This document shows positions 40,483 through 47,108 of a stretch of 64,000 nt of DNA, one piece after another. The DNA is from a virus. The position numbers were made by a program, and so were the translations under genes. Location: positions 16,876 to 80,875 of IMG/VR virus record IMGVR_UViG_3300044961_000421. One strand, 5' to 3'. Position 1 is the stretch's first letter. Each line of letters begins with the position of its first letter. The notes below the pieces were generated by a model. It was given only the letters and a program-made list of their open reading frames with translations, did no database searches and was not told where the DNA came from.

Positions 40483-40911
40483 CTATACAATAGTACCATT
40501 TAAGTGCATCATTTTATATCCAAAATCTGCTTTATGTTTTCTATAATTAAAAAAACCAGAATCTTTGTTCCTATTTTGATAATTTTGATAAAAATGTATC
40601 ATGATTTTTTCGAATTCTTCCTTTAAATAAACATCCAAAATATCAAAATCGGTTGATTGAAAATATTCTTTTCCTCGGGTACTAGTAAATATATCAAATA
40701 TACAATATCCTTTTTTCCTTTTTGTTATTACAAACCATTCTGTGTTTTCATTTAAATTTTGCGAAACACTAAATTTTGTATACCAAACAATTGTATTTCT
40801 TAAAGATGGATTATGATAAATGGTTGAATTCGTATAAGAGAAAGAAATAGGTTTAATTATTTTGGCTGAATACCAAACAATTTCATCTGGAAAAGGATTT
40901 TTTTGTAACAT
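40483..40911 (-). CDS. Hypothetical protein
   Basis: A 142-residue protein from ATG 40911 (MLQKNPFPDEIVWYSAK). It is beta-rich, with aromatic strands (TIVWYTKFSVSQ, WFVITKRKKGYCIFDIF) and a helical C-terminal third. No family recognised. It lies between tRNA genes within the tRNA region. Confidence 0.5.
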   Translation of the reverse strand: MLQKNPFPDEIVWYSAKIIKPISFSYTNSTIYHNPSLRNTIVWYTKFSVSQNLNENTEWFVITKRKKGYCIFDIFTSTRGKEYFQSTDFDILDVYLKEEFEKIMIHFYQNYQNRNKDSGFFNYRKHKADFGYKMMHLNGTIV

Positions 40912-40937
40912 TGTTTTATTTCTCAAATCTATTAAAT

Positions 40938-41014
40938 TGGTAGCCGTGGAGGGACTCGAACCCCCAACTTCTTCCTTGTAAGGGAAGCACTCTAACCAAT
41001 TGAGTTACACGGCT
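40938..41014 (-). tRNA. tRNA-Val(TAC)
   Basis: Acceptor AGCCGTG/CACGGCT, anticodon stem-loop CTTCC-CTTACAA-GGAAG, T loop TTCGAGT, encoded CCA. Its first 10 bases overlap the stop codon of the upstream protein gene (41005-41418). Confidence 0.92.
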
Positions 41015-41418
41015 AAACGATATTCTTTTAGTTTATCATATAAATTCGATGTTTTTTCACCTTTATAAATTTCTTTTGGAAGAATTACTCCAACAACAGT
41101 CAAACAGTTATTTAAACTTGAGTAATCTTCTCGAAAAAGGCATGTCGGATATTTTGTTTCCTTCAAGAAACAAAGCATATCATTTAATGCCGATTGATTT
41201 CCACCGTCAAGAATGATAATTGTTTTTCCATATTCTACCCAGGCTTTAAAAATTTCAATATCCTTCTTTTTCTTGAATTTTGACATTTCCGCCACCAAAT
41301 GAACTGTCTGAAGGCCCTTTTGAATTCCAGAAAGGTAAGAATTTACAAAAGCATAGAGCCTATATTCTTGTTCCGAATGATTGATTATCTTTTTCATTTT
41401 TTTCACATTATCGCTCAT
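41005..41418 (-). CDS. Conserved phage protein, possible Pth2-like fold
   Basis: This 137-residue protein has AFVNSYLSGIQKGLQTVHLV, GKTIIILDGGNQSAL, CLFREDYSSLNN and LTVVGVILPKEIY. The pattern of an N-terminal helix with IQKGLQxxHxV and a SLNxxxTxVGxxLP end occurs in a family of phage proteins; it recalls peptidyl-tRNA hydrolase 2, though the match is weak. A tRNA-related role would suit the location. AAAGG precedes ATG 41418. The stop codon lies inside tRNA-Val. Confidence 0.55.
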   Translation of the reverse strand: MSDNVKKMKKIINHSEQEYRLYAFVNSYLSGIQKGLQTVHLVAEMSKFKKKKDIEIFKAWVEYGKTIIILDGGNQSALNDMLCFLKETKYPTCLFREDYSSLNNCLTVVGVILPKEIYKGEKTSNLYDKLKEYRLAV

Positions 41419-41436
41419 AATCATCCTTTCATTTTA

Positions 41437-41465
41437 AATATAACACAGGGAAAACAAAAAATCAA
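41437..41465 (-). promoter_or_regulatory. Sigma70-type promoter
   Basis: TTGATT, 17 bp, TATATT with TGTGT before the -10, between tRNA-Leu(TAG) and the gene at 41005-41418. Confidence 0.65.
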
Positions 41466-41473
41466 ACATTTTT

Positions 41474-41551
41474 TGGTAGCCCAGATGGGACTCGAACCCA
41501 CACCGTACAGATTCTAAGTCTGCCGCAACCTGCCAATTGTGCTACTGGGCT
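41474..41551 (-). tRNA. tRNA with Leu anticodon TAG, short variable arm
   Basis: Acceptor AGCCCAG/CTGGGCT, anticodon stem-loop GCAGA-CTTAGAA-TCTGT, encoded CCA, 78 bases. Unlike bacterial leucine tRNAs it has no long variable arm. The 5' half is the same as in the tRNA at 41735-41812. Confidence 0.85.
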
Positions 41552-41562
41552 ATAAATATTTC

Positions 41563-41638
41563 TGGAACTCCTAGAAGGATTCGAACCCTCATCTATGCGT
41601 CCGTAGCGCATTGTCCTGTTCCATTGAACGATAGGAGT
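41563..41638 (-). tRNA. tRNA-Arg(ACG)
   Basis: Acceptor ACTCCTA/TAGGAGT, anticodon stem-loop with CTACGGA, T loop TTCGAAT, encoded CCA. Confidence 0.9.
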
Positions 41639-41642
41639 AAAA

Positions 41643-41719
41643 TGGAGCACAAGGTGGGACTCGAACCCACTAAGAGTGATTTTGCAGATCACCACCTCGA
41701 CCACTTCGGCATCAAGTGC
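41643..41719 (-). tRNA. tRNA-Cys(GCA)
   Basis: Anticodon stem-loop GTGAT-CTGCAAA-ATCAC, T arm GTGGG-TTCGAGT-CCCAC, encoded CCA. The acceptor stem (GCACTTG/CTTGTGC) has two adjacent T-T mismatches. Confidence 0.88.
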
Positions 41720-41734
41720 TAAATTTTAAGGAAT

Positions 41735-41812
41735 TGGTAGCCCAGGTGGGACTCGAACCCACACAACATTGATTTTGAGTCAATCGCAACCTGCCAATTG
41801 TGCTACTGGGCT
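41735..41812 (-). tRNA. tRNA with Leu anticodon CAA, short variable arm
   Basis: Acceptor AGCCCAG/CTGGGCT, anticodon stem-loop ATTGA-CTCAAAA-TCAAT, encoded CCA. It shares its first 28 bases and acceptor with the TAG tRNA at 41474-41551, so the two are paralogues with different anticodons. There is no long variable arm. Confidence 0.85.
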
Positions 41813-41988
41813 TCATGTTTCCTTTTCTTATTAATCATATTTTCACGGATTTTATCCGCAACACGTTCAATCTCAAAATTCATCCACATGTTGCGAAATA
41901 AAGGAATAGGTTTTTGTTTCGCTCTACAAATAGCACATAACATTAAAACTTTCCTATTTTTACGGATCAATTTTCTATTTGAACGCAT
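41803..41988 (-). CDS. Small basic protein with CxxC, ends inside a tRNA
   Basis: A 61-residue protein from ATG 41988, with AAAGGT upstream. It begins MRSNRKLIRKNRKVLMLCAIC and is strongly basic. Its TAG stop lies within the acceptor and position 8-9 region of tRNA-Leu(CAA). A longer reading from 42033 would run through tRNA-Pro and is rejected. Function unknown. Confidence 0.5.
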   Translation of the reverse strand: MRSNRKLIRKNRKVLMLCAICRAKQKPIPLFRNMWMNFEIERVADKIRENMINKKRKHEAQ

Positions 41989-42000
41989 ATTTACCTTTCT

Positions 42001-42075
42001 TGGTCTCCAAACCAGGATTCGAACCTGGACCACTTCGCCCCAAACGAAGTATGCTAACCATTACACCATTCAGAG
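42001..42075 (-). tRNA. tRNA-Pro(TGG)
   Basis: Anticodon stem-loop CTTCG-TTTGGGG-CGAAG, T arm CCAGG-TTCGAAT-CCTGG, acceptor CTCTGAA/TTTGGAG, encoded CCA. Confidence 0.9.
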
Positions 42076-42084
42076 AAAATATTT

Positions 42085-42159
42085 TGGCACCCCCATTCAG
42101 ATTCGAACTGAAACCTCTGGTTTTGGAGACCAGAATTCTAACCATTAAACTATGGAGGC
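42085..42159 (-). tRNA. tRNA-Trp(CCA)
   Basis: Anticodon stem-loop CTGGT-CTCCAAA-ACCAG, T loop TTCGAAT, discriminator G, encoded CCA. Confidence 0.9.
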
Positions 42160-42187
42160 TATAATATTAAATCATTGTTTTTATATT

Positions 42188-42262
42188 TGGTAGGTCCCCC
42201 GGGATTCGAACCCGGATATCACGGCTTAAAAGGCCGGTATTCTACCATTGAATTAAGGACCC
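42188..42262 (-). tRNA. tRNA-Lys(TTT)
   Basis: Anticodon loop CTTTTAA in a GC-rich stem, T arm CCGGG-TTCGAAT-CCCGG, encoded CCA. The 190-bp gap on its upstream side (42263-42452) shows no gene. Confidence 0.9.
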
Positions 42263-42452
42263 GCGAAAATACCTTTGGTTGGATTTTTCTCTGGTGCTTT
42301 AATAAGAATTCGCGTTATTCTTTCTGTTTTCTTAACCCCATCTCATATCCGTCACACATCTCTTTTGGATTATGGTACCAAAGAGAGCATAAACGAGAGG
42401 TACATGAGGAGAAACAGGTTGCCCAAAGGTTCCCCAACCAATTTCAATAATT

Positions 42453-42539
42453 TGGTGGCCTGAGTGGGACTCGAACCCACACCCATTTGGTTTGGAACGG
42501 ATTTTAAGTCCGTCGTGTCTGCCATTCCACCACCAGGCC
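42453..42539 (-). tRNA. tRNA-Leu(TAA), class II
   Basis: Acceptor GGCCTGG/TCAGGCC, anticodon stem-loop ACGGA-CTTAAAA-TCCGT, a long variable arm and encoded CCA; 87 bases. This is the only leucine tRNA here with the expected class II shape. Confidence 0.92.
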
Positions 42540-42544
42540 GTAAC

Positions 42545-42619
42545 TGGAGCCGAGTCGCGGAATCGAACCGCGTTATCCGGTTTACAAGACCGACGCATCA
42601 CCGACAATGCTTACCCGGC
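42545..42619 (-). tRNA. tRNA-Thr(TGT)
   Basis: Acceptor GCCGGGT/ACTCGGC, anticodon stem-loop TCGGT-CTTGTAA-ACCGG, T arm CGCGG-TTCGATT-CCGCG, encoded CCA. Confidence 0.92.
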
Positions 42620-42626
42620 TAAAATT

Positions 42627-42720
42627 TGGTAGTCCCACCTGGATTCGAACCAGGAACGCCCTCTAATCTGGAGGCTAGCCGGCTTATAAGACCGGTGTTT
42701 TACCATTAAACTATGGGACC
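42627..42720 (-). tRNA. tRNA-Ile(TAT) with long variable arm
   Basis: 94 bases. Acceptor GGTCCCA/TGGGACT, class I-like D arm (GTTTAATGGTAAAAC), anticodon stem-loop CCGGT-CTTATAA-GCCGG reading codon AUA, then a 24-base variable region with a hairpin GCCTC...GAGGGC, T arm CCTGG-TTCGAAT-CCAGG and CCA. An isoleucine anticodon with a class II-like variable arm is unusual. Confidence 0.88.
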
Positions 42721-42730
42721 GAATTCTTTT

Positions 42731-42805
42731 TGGTGGACAGTAAGAGACTCGAACTCTTGACCTCTGCTTGCAAAACAGAAATTTTCCCAGTTAAACTAAC
42801 TGCCC
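42731..42805 (-). tRNA. tRNA-Ala(TGC)
   Basis: Anticodon stem-loop TCTGT-TTTGCAA-GCAGA, T arm AAGAG-TTCGAGT-CTCTT, acceptor GGGCAGT/ACTGTCC, encoded CCA. Confidence 0.9.
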
Positions 42806-42814
42806 GAAAAATTT

Positions 42815-42890
42815 TGGTTGTCAACAGAAGACTTGAACTTCTACCCTCCGTCTTATCAGGACGGTGCACCACCATTTGTGCTAGGTGACA
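42815..42890 (-). tRNA. tRNA-Ile(GAT)
   Basis: Anticodon stem-loop CCGTC-CTGATAA-GACGG, T arm AGAAG-TTCAAGT-CTTCT, encoded CCA. It reads AUC/AUU codons. Confidence 0.9.
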
Positions 42891-42898
42891 AAATATTT

Positions 42899-42987
42899 TG
42901 GTGGTACATCAAAGAATCGAACTTTGCGGAGCCACAGGGGCTAAAAGGGTTACAGCCTTTTCCGTCTCCATAACGGTCTAATGTCCC
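42899..42987 (-). tRNA. tRNA-Tyr(GTA), class II
   Basis: Anticodon stem-loop AAAGG-CTGTAAC-CCTTT, long variable arm, T arm CAAAG-TTCGATT-CTTTG, encoded CCA; 89 bases. Confidence 0.9.
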
Positions 42988-42988
42988 T

Positions 42989-43065
42989 TGGTAACCTAGG
43001 CGGGACTCGAACCCGCGATTTCCAGATTGAAAGTCTGGTGGCTTAACCATCTTGCCCACTAGGTC
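42989..43065 (-). tRNA. tRNA-Glu(TTC)
   Basis: Anticodon stem-loop CCAGA-CTTTCAA-TCTGG, T arm CGGG-TTCGAGT-CCCG, acceptor GACCTAG/CTAGGTT, encoded CCA. One base separates it from tRNA-Tyr. Confidence 0.92.
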
Positions 43066-43070
43066 ATAAT

Positions 43071-43145
43071 TGGCAGGGGCGGATGGAATCGAACCAACAT
43101 CTCTTGGTTCAAAGCCAAGAATAATAACCATTATACTACACCCCT
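43071..43145 (-). tRNA. tRNA-Gln(TTG)
   Basis: Acceptor AGGGGTG/CGCCCCT, anticodon stem-loop CTTGG-CTTTGAA-CCAAG, encoded CCA. Confidence 0.92.
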
Positions 43146-43153
43146 AATTTTCT

Positions 43154-43228
43154 TGGCGGGGCATAGGGGAATCGAACCCCTATCGTATGGTAGACAGCCA
43201 AACATCTTAGCCGTTAGAAGAATGCCCC
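43154..43228 (-). tRNA. tRNA-Asp(GTC)
   Basis: Acceptor GGGGCAT/ATGCCCC, anticodon loop CTGTCTA, T arm TAGGGG-TTCGATT-CCCCTA, encoded CCA. First tRNA of the main cluster after its promoter and structured leader. Confidence 0.92.
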
Positions 43229-43242
43229 TTTAATAATCTCCC

Positions 43243-43319
43243 GGAGGCGACCATCAACCCTCCCCTTCACCAGTTTCTACGGATGGAACCCGTTCTGTCC
43301 TCAGTCACAGGCAACCGGC
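43243..43319 (-). ncRNA. Structured leader of the tRNA operon, three-way junction
   Basis: Between the cluster promoter and tRNA-Asp the minus strand can fold as GCCGGTT/AACTGGT (7 bp) enclosing two arms, CTGT-8 bases-ACAG and ACGG-GTTCCAT-CCGT (7-base loop), followed by a separate hairpin GGAGG...CCTCC (43243-43263). The shape recalls a tRNA without its T arm. It is not a recognised tRNA or riboswitch. It may be a processing leader or a small RNA. Confidence 0.5.
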
Positions 43320-43372
43320 TTTTTCGTTGAGATCAAATATTCTGTTTTCAAATATCTATCTGCTACTCTTTC

Positions 43373-43401
43373 AGTATCTCACATAATGAGATGAATGTCA
43401 A
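43373..43401 (-). promoter_or_regulatory. Sigma70-type promoter of main tRNA cluster
   Basis: TTGACA, 17 bp, GATACT, with TGTGA before the -10 and GAAAG after it. The same GAAAG follows the promoter at 47242-47270, which also precedes a tRNA. Confidence 0.7.
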
Positions 43402-43451
43402 GAGAAGCAGGAAATTTTTTCTTCCGTTGGTTCAAATTTTTGAGAGGGGTT

Positions 43452-44081
43452 TTAAAATGACTTATTTTCTGTATTCGGTAGCCATAAGTCCCAATCGAAA
43501 GCTGGTCCAACATCAGTTTTATCTTTGCGATAGTTCTGGTGACTGGCGACACCTTTCCAACCCATGTATCGTATATCATATTGTAATCTATAATTTTTGT
43601 TTGGTTTAACATTTGGAATCCCAAACCTATCACAAAGCATATCTACTAAGGGTCCTATCGCGGCTGCTTGTTCGTCTGTATAAGCAGCCCAATAATCAAA
43701 ACCTCTATAATTGGCTTCTATTGCTTTCAAATTGTAAGGATTATTAAAATCTCTAGGCCAAGAATACAATTGTCCATTTTTCTTTTTTAATGGACCGAAA
43801 TTTGCTATCTCAATTCCAATTGAACGCTTGTCAATTGCTTGAGTACCTTTGGTACCTAAGTGAAACGCATAAAATTTTGGATCAAATACCTCATACACCG
43901 TTCCATCGGTATCAAGAATATATGCAGTTGCTATCCTAGAAGAAGTTACAGACCAAGAGGTAAAGGCGGATTTCGCAGATCCGCCGGCCGTGAAATGTAA
44001 CACAATAAGGTCTTTTTTTGTTTCGGTAGAAACAAACTTACCTTCTCGGAGCCTCATTGTTTTGTCATCTATTTTTAGCAC
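43452..44081 (-). CDS. N-acetylmuramoyl-L-alanine amidase (Amidase_2)
   Basis: The 209-residue protein has the zinc amidase layout: LIVLHFTAGGSA (first His), AYILDTDGTVYEVF, YAFHLGTKG, RSIGIEIANFG and a C-terminal GVASHQNYRKDKTDVGPAFDWD with the second His, catalytic Lys and Asp. It cuts the sugar-peptide bond of peptidoglycan. It complements the GH24 lysozyme. The start is a GTG at 44081; ATG 44057 is an alternative but would remove the first strand. Confidence 0.88.
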   Translation of the reverse strand: MLKIDDKTMRLREGKFVSTETKKDLIVLHFTAGGSAKSAFTSWSVTSSRIATAYILDTDGTVYEVFDPKFYAFHLGTKGTQAIDKRSIGIEIANFGPLKKKNGQLYSWPRDFNNPYNLKAIEANYRGFDYWAAYTDEQAAAIGPLVDMLCDRFGIPNVKPNKNYRLQYDIRYMGWKGVASHQNYRKDKTDVGPAFDWDLWLPNTENKSF

Positions 44082-44089
44082 ATTACTAT

Positions 44090-44809
44090 TTAGTTTCGAA
44101 AATATTTTAATTCGAGAGATCCATCATAATTTTCGATAATAAATGAAAAATTTTCTATCCAATCACCACAATTTATATATTCTTTACTCATCTTTGGTGT
44201 ATGTATGTGTCCACACAATACAATATCACAATCTTTTGCGTTTTTATAATTTATCATCACATCCTCAAAATTTCGGATAAATGAAATCGCTTCCTTTGTC
44301 TTCTCTTTCGCAAATTTTGATAATGACCAATATGGTAAATGAAATGTTGTCTGTATCCAGTGAATGAAGCGATTTATTTTAATGATCAAATCATAAAGAA
44401 TGGAACCTATTTTTGCCAAAAATTTTAGGTGAGTTATTGTATAATCGAAAAGGTCTCCGTGAATAACGAGTAATTTTTTCCCATTGGCTAAGGTATGAAT
44501 ATATTCATTAGTAATTTCTATATTAAAAAGAGAAATAGGAAGTATTCGTCTTATTGCTTCATCATGATTACCAATTATATAAAATAATTTAGAATGTTTT
44601 GATAATTTGAGAAATTTTTGTATTACATTATTTGAATGTTTATTCCAAACAACCTTTCTCTTCATTGCCCAAAAATCAAAAATATCTCCTACAAGAAAGA
44701 TGTTTTCCGCTTCTATTGTCTTTAAGAATTTGTGAAAAAATTCTGGATTAGAATAGGCAGCACCTATATGTGTATCAGAAACAAAAATGGATTTACATTT
44801 GATTTTCAT
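44090..44809 (-). CDS. LpxH-like metallophosphoesterase
   Basis: The 239-residue protein has IFVSDTHIGAAYSNPEF, FLVGDIFDFWAMKR, YIIGNHDEAIRR, LLVIHGDLFD and VLCGHIHTPKM. The spacing and the GDIFDFW and HGDLFD signatures are those of the UDP-2,3-diacylglucosamine hydrolase (LpxH/LpxG-like) branch of metallophosphatases. In Gram-negative bacteria that reaction belongs to lipid A synthesis, so the phage might change the host outer membrane. The substrate is inferred. ATG 44809 is preferred over the upstream alternative. Confidence 0.7.
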   Translation of the reverse strand: MKIKCKSIFVSDTHIGAAYSNPEFFHKFLKTIEAENIFLVGDIFDFWAMKRKVVWNKHSNNVIQKFLKLSKHSKLFYIIGNHDEAIRRILPISLFNIEITNEYIHTLANGKKLLVIHGDLFDYTITHLKFLAKIGSILYDLIIKINRFIHWIQTTFHLPYWSLSKFAKEKTKEAISFIRNFEDVMINYKNAKDCDIVLCGHIHTPKMSKEYINCGDWIENFSFIIENYDGSLELKYFRN

Positions 44810-44826
44810 TGAAAAATATTTATCTA

Positions 44827-45027
44827 TCAATTTATACTAGATATACGATTCTTTCTCGCTAGTTCTTCCAAATGTTTAACATAATTTATAATTTCATCAA
44901 CAGCAATGTCTGCTGGTGGTGGTCCAGGAATATCACCAAAAACACCATTCCACAATATTCTTATTTGTTCTAGGAGAAATTTATTTTCGTCTCTATATTC
45001 GTTTAAGGTAAGTAAATCATTATTCAT
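44827..45027 (-). CDS. Small hypothetical protein
   Basis: A 66-residue acidic protein (MNNDLLTLNEYRDENKFLLE) with a proline-rich centre (GDIPGPPPADIAVDE) and a helical C-terminus. AAAGGTGAT lies upstream. No family known. Confidence 0.5.
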   Translation of the reverse strand: MNNDLLTLNEYRDENKFLLEQIRILWNGVFGDIPGPPPADIAVDEIINYVKHLEELARKNRISSIN

Positions 45028-45042
45028 ATTTCGTACAAATAA

Positions 45043-45489
45043 TCACCTTTCACATAAAACATATTTTATTTTACCATGTACCAATGTCGTAAGTATTTCA
45101 TATTTCACGACATTGTAATCTAATTTACCCAAGCCCGCGCCCAACATAGGAACAGCCACAGAATTGATATCCGTATATTCATCTTCTATTTCTAGCATCC
45201 TTTTCAAGATATTACGGACATAAAAAATGGAAGAATTATCTTTCCAATGATATTTCGTTGTTGCTAGATAGATTTTTTTAGGATGTTGTTCATAAGAATC
45301 AATAACATAAACATTTCCGGGTTCGAGAATCTTTTTTTCACAAAGATCCCTATAAAAAATGAATGTCTTCGGAAACCTATTTTTGAATTGTTTTGCGAGT
45401 CCGGTTCCCATTACTCCAACACAATTTACGGGATTAACGAAAGCATCACATCCGCTATCGAAAATAGAACAAACAAATGTATTGATCAT
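45043..45489 (-). CDS. Macrodomain ADP-ribose-binding protein (DarG/TARG1-like)
   Basis: The 148-residue protein matches the macrodomain: FVNPVNCVGVMGTGLAKQF (ADP-ribose binding), PGNVYVIDS, KIYLATTKYHW and SVAVPMLGAGLGKLDY. The VNCVGVMGxGLAxxFK form is that of the ALC1/TARG1/DarG branch, which removes ADP-ribose from thymidine in DNA or from proteins. A phage could use this to undo DarT or other ADP-ribosylating defences. It overlaps the TROVE gene by 4 bases, so the two are co-expressed. Confidence 0.8.
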   Translation of the reverse strand: MINTFVCSIFDSGCDAFVNPVNCVGVMGTGLAKQFKNRFPKTFIFYRDLCEKKILEPGNVYVIDSYEQHPKKIYLATTKYHWKDNSSIFYVRNILKRMLEIEDEYTDINSVAVPMLGAGLGKLDYNVVKYEILTTLVHGKIKYVLCER

Positions 45490-46838
45490 GATATGGTTAC
45501 CTTTTCATATTCGGTGATATATTTGAAGATATTCTCAGAATATCCAGAAATTGTGTGCCAACCGTTTTTATAACCAATCCCATTTTTGTAAGAAGCAACA
45601 TTTATAATGTAATTATATTTTCCTAATTTCTTAGCATTTTCCGGTTTTTCTTCAAATCCACCACAATCTTGTTCGTCTGTAAATACGATTACACGATCAT
45701 AATTTTCTTGTTCCATTTTACTAATATGGTCCAAGCAACGAACTAGATAAATTCCACCGTATCCGGCTTCATTTTTTGAAATAAAAGAATGAATCGAAAA
45801 TCCTCTTAAATGGGATGGAACCAATATTGTTTTATTTCCTGTGATATACATAGTTGAATCGTGGCACAATTCACGAGCAATAATCATTACAGAGGCACCT
45901 GCGTCAATTCGTTTAACATTCGTTTTTTTCGAAATTTTATATTTCATCGAACCACTTACATCAAGTACAATAAGTGTTTTCCCATTCAATTTTTCCATCT
46001 GAGAAATGGACTTAAACATCGCTTTTTCTAGAGATCCTGAAAAACGTGCTGTATATTTTGATGCTGTGATAAAACGGTAAGGGAAAATTTTCTCAAATGA
46101 ACCGTTTTCCAAACGTTCTTTGATTAAATTGTAATCTACACCAGAAAATTTCATATTTCTCAAATTACGCAAAGTTGCGAGCCCACCCAATTTACCTTCT
46201 CTCAAAAGTCGCTCAAATGTTTCCTTTTTATCTTTTCCGGAAGATAGATTTGATTCCCATGTATCGGCTACTTCTAACTTTTTATTAGCGATTTTCTTAA
46301 AAAGATCCGCCTTCTTTTCATCTGAAGGTTTCGCATGACTGAGAAACAAAGCATCACGCAATTTAATAGGATTTTTTTTTCCTTGATACTTTGCGAAAGA
46401 ATATTCGTTGAATTTATTAAACGCATCCGAAAACGCCTTTTGTACGGAATGCGGAAGCATTTTCTTCCCATCTTTCCAATAAAGAGAAATAAATTCTCCA
46501 AATTCATCAGGACGTTGGATGATGTGGGCTAGTGTTTTGCGAATTAATTTGGAAGGTATCGGTTTTTTCTTACACAATTCTTTAATCATAAAGAGTGGAG
46601 TGTGACGAATATACATTTCATCACGGGCTTGAATAGCAATTTCTGCTACTTCTTCAGCATCCATCTTTTTGATTAAATTGGCCATAATAATTGAAGATTC
46701 AATTCCATTTTCATAGAATGTATCTTCAAAAAGTAAATTACAAAGAACAAGTCTCTTTAATTGTTCTTTGTTTGTTGGAGGGGTGGTCGCAATAGCGCCT
46801 TCATGTGTATATACATTACTCTTTTCTTCTAAAGACAT
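45486..46838 (-). CDS. rsr: TROVE-domain (Ro60/Rsr-like) RNA-binding protein
   Basis: This 450-residue protein has the TROVE signatures NVYTHEGAIATTPPTNKEQL and RLVLCNLLFEDTFYENG at the N-terminus, HEAT-like helical repeats to about 290, then a VWA-like domain with LIVLDVSGSMKYK (MIDAS), RIDAGASVMIIARELC and VIVFTDEQDCGG. This is the full Ro60 architecture. Ro60 orthologues bind Y RNAs and misfolded RNA and, in bacteria, work with PNPase and exonucleases. The start is ATG 46838 with AGGTG. The upstream 390 bp hold a dedicated RNA unit. Confidence 0.88.
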   Translation of the reverse strand: MSLEEKSNVYTHEGAIATTPPTNKEQLKRLVLCNLLFEDTFYENGIESSIIMANLIKKMDAEEVAEIAIQARDEMYIRHTPLFMIKELCKKKPIPSKLIRKTLAHIIQRPDEFGEFISLYWKDGKKMLPHSVQKAFSDAFNKFNEYSFAKYQGKKNPIKLRDALFLSHAKPSDEKKADLFKKIANKKLEVADTWESNLSSGKDKKETFERLLREGKLGGLATLRNLRNMKFSGVDYNLIKERLENGSFEKIFPYRFITASKYTARFSGSLEKAMFKSISQMEKLNGKTLIVLDVSGSMKYKISKKTNVKRIDAGASVMIIARELCHDSTMYITGNKTILVPSHLRGFSIHSFISKNEAGYGGIYLVRCLDHISKMEQENYDRVIVFTDEQDCGGFEEKPENAKKLGKYNYIINVASYKNGIGYKNGWHTISGYSENIFKYITEYEKVTIS

Positions 46839-46886
46839 CCGCATCACCTAGCGCTATATAAGCTATAAATTTGTTGGTAATTAAAA

Positions 46887-46917
46887 ACGGTGTTGAAGTA
46901 ACCGTCTTACGCAACAC
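46887..46917 (-). promoter_or_regulatory. Alternative hairpins in TROVE leader
   Basis: Two stems share bases and exclude each other: GTGTTG/CAACAC (46890-46917) and ACGGT/ACCGT (46887-46905). They lie between the terminator and the TROVE Shine-Dalgarno. A switch-like control is possible but inferred from pairing alone. Confidence 0.35.
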
Positions 46918-46925
46918 AATAATAC

Positions 46926-46953
46926 AAAAAAATAATAATTGAATTTTATTATT
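46926..46953 (-). terminator. Probable terminator of the ncRNA/tRNA-Met unit
   Basis: Stem AATAAT/ATTATT with an 8-base gap (longer with flanking A/T pairs) followed on the minus strand by TTTTTTT. It would end the transcript started at 47242-47270 before the TROVE gene, with read-through supplying the mRNA. The stem is AU-only and may be weak. Confidence 0.5.
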
Positions 46954-47026
46954 AATATTAATGGTAACATTCATGCCGGGAAAGTGTTTTCATATGAAGT
47001 ATCCGACATTTTCAACACATTAATAA

Positions 47027-47099
47027 TGGTTGCGGTGGTCAGAGTTGAACTGACGGGGATTGGTTTATGAGACCAACTTGAATACCGATTCTCACCGCT
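47027..47099 (-). tRNA. tRNA-Met-like (CAT)
   Basis: Anticodon stem-loop TTGGT-CTCATAA-ACCAA, T arm GTCAG-TTCAACT-CTGAC, acceptor GCGGTG/CACCGC with an unpaired A at position 1 opposite A72, encoded CCA. A mismatch at 1-72 is an initiator feature, but the three G-C pairs of initiators are only partly present. It could also be an AUA-reading tRNA-Ile2 needing lysidine. It lies between the structured RNA and the TROVE gene. Confidence 0.85.
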
Positions 47100-47108
47100 T
47101 TAATCTTA

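Noticed and set aside
42332-42607. Frames of 60-116 codons across the tRNA cluster on both strands
   Set aside because: They run through perfect tRNA cloverleaves and repeat tRNA-derived peptides (such as GFEPRxxG-like runs), so they are translations of tRNA genes.
46860-47026. A second tRNA between the TROVE gene and tRNA-Met
   Set aside because: Some stems and a CCCGGC tract are visible, but no T loop (TTCRA), anticodon arm or CCA end could be aligned.
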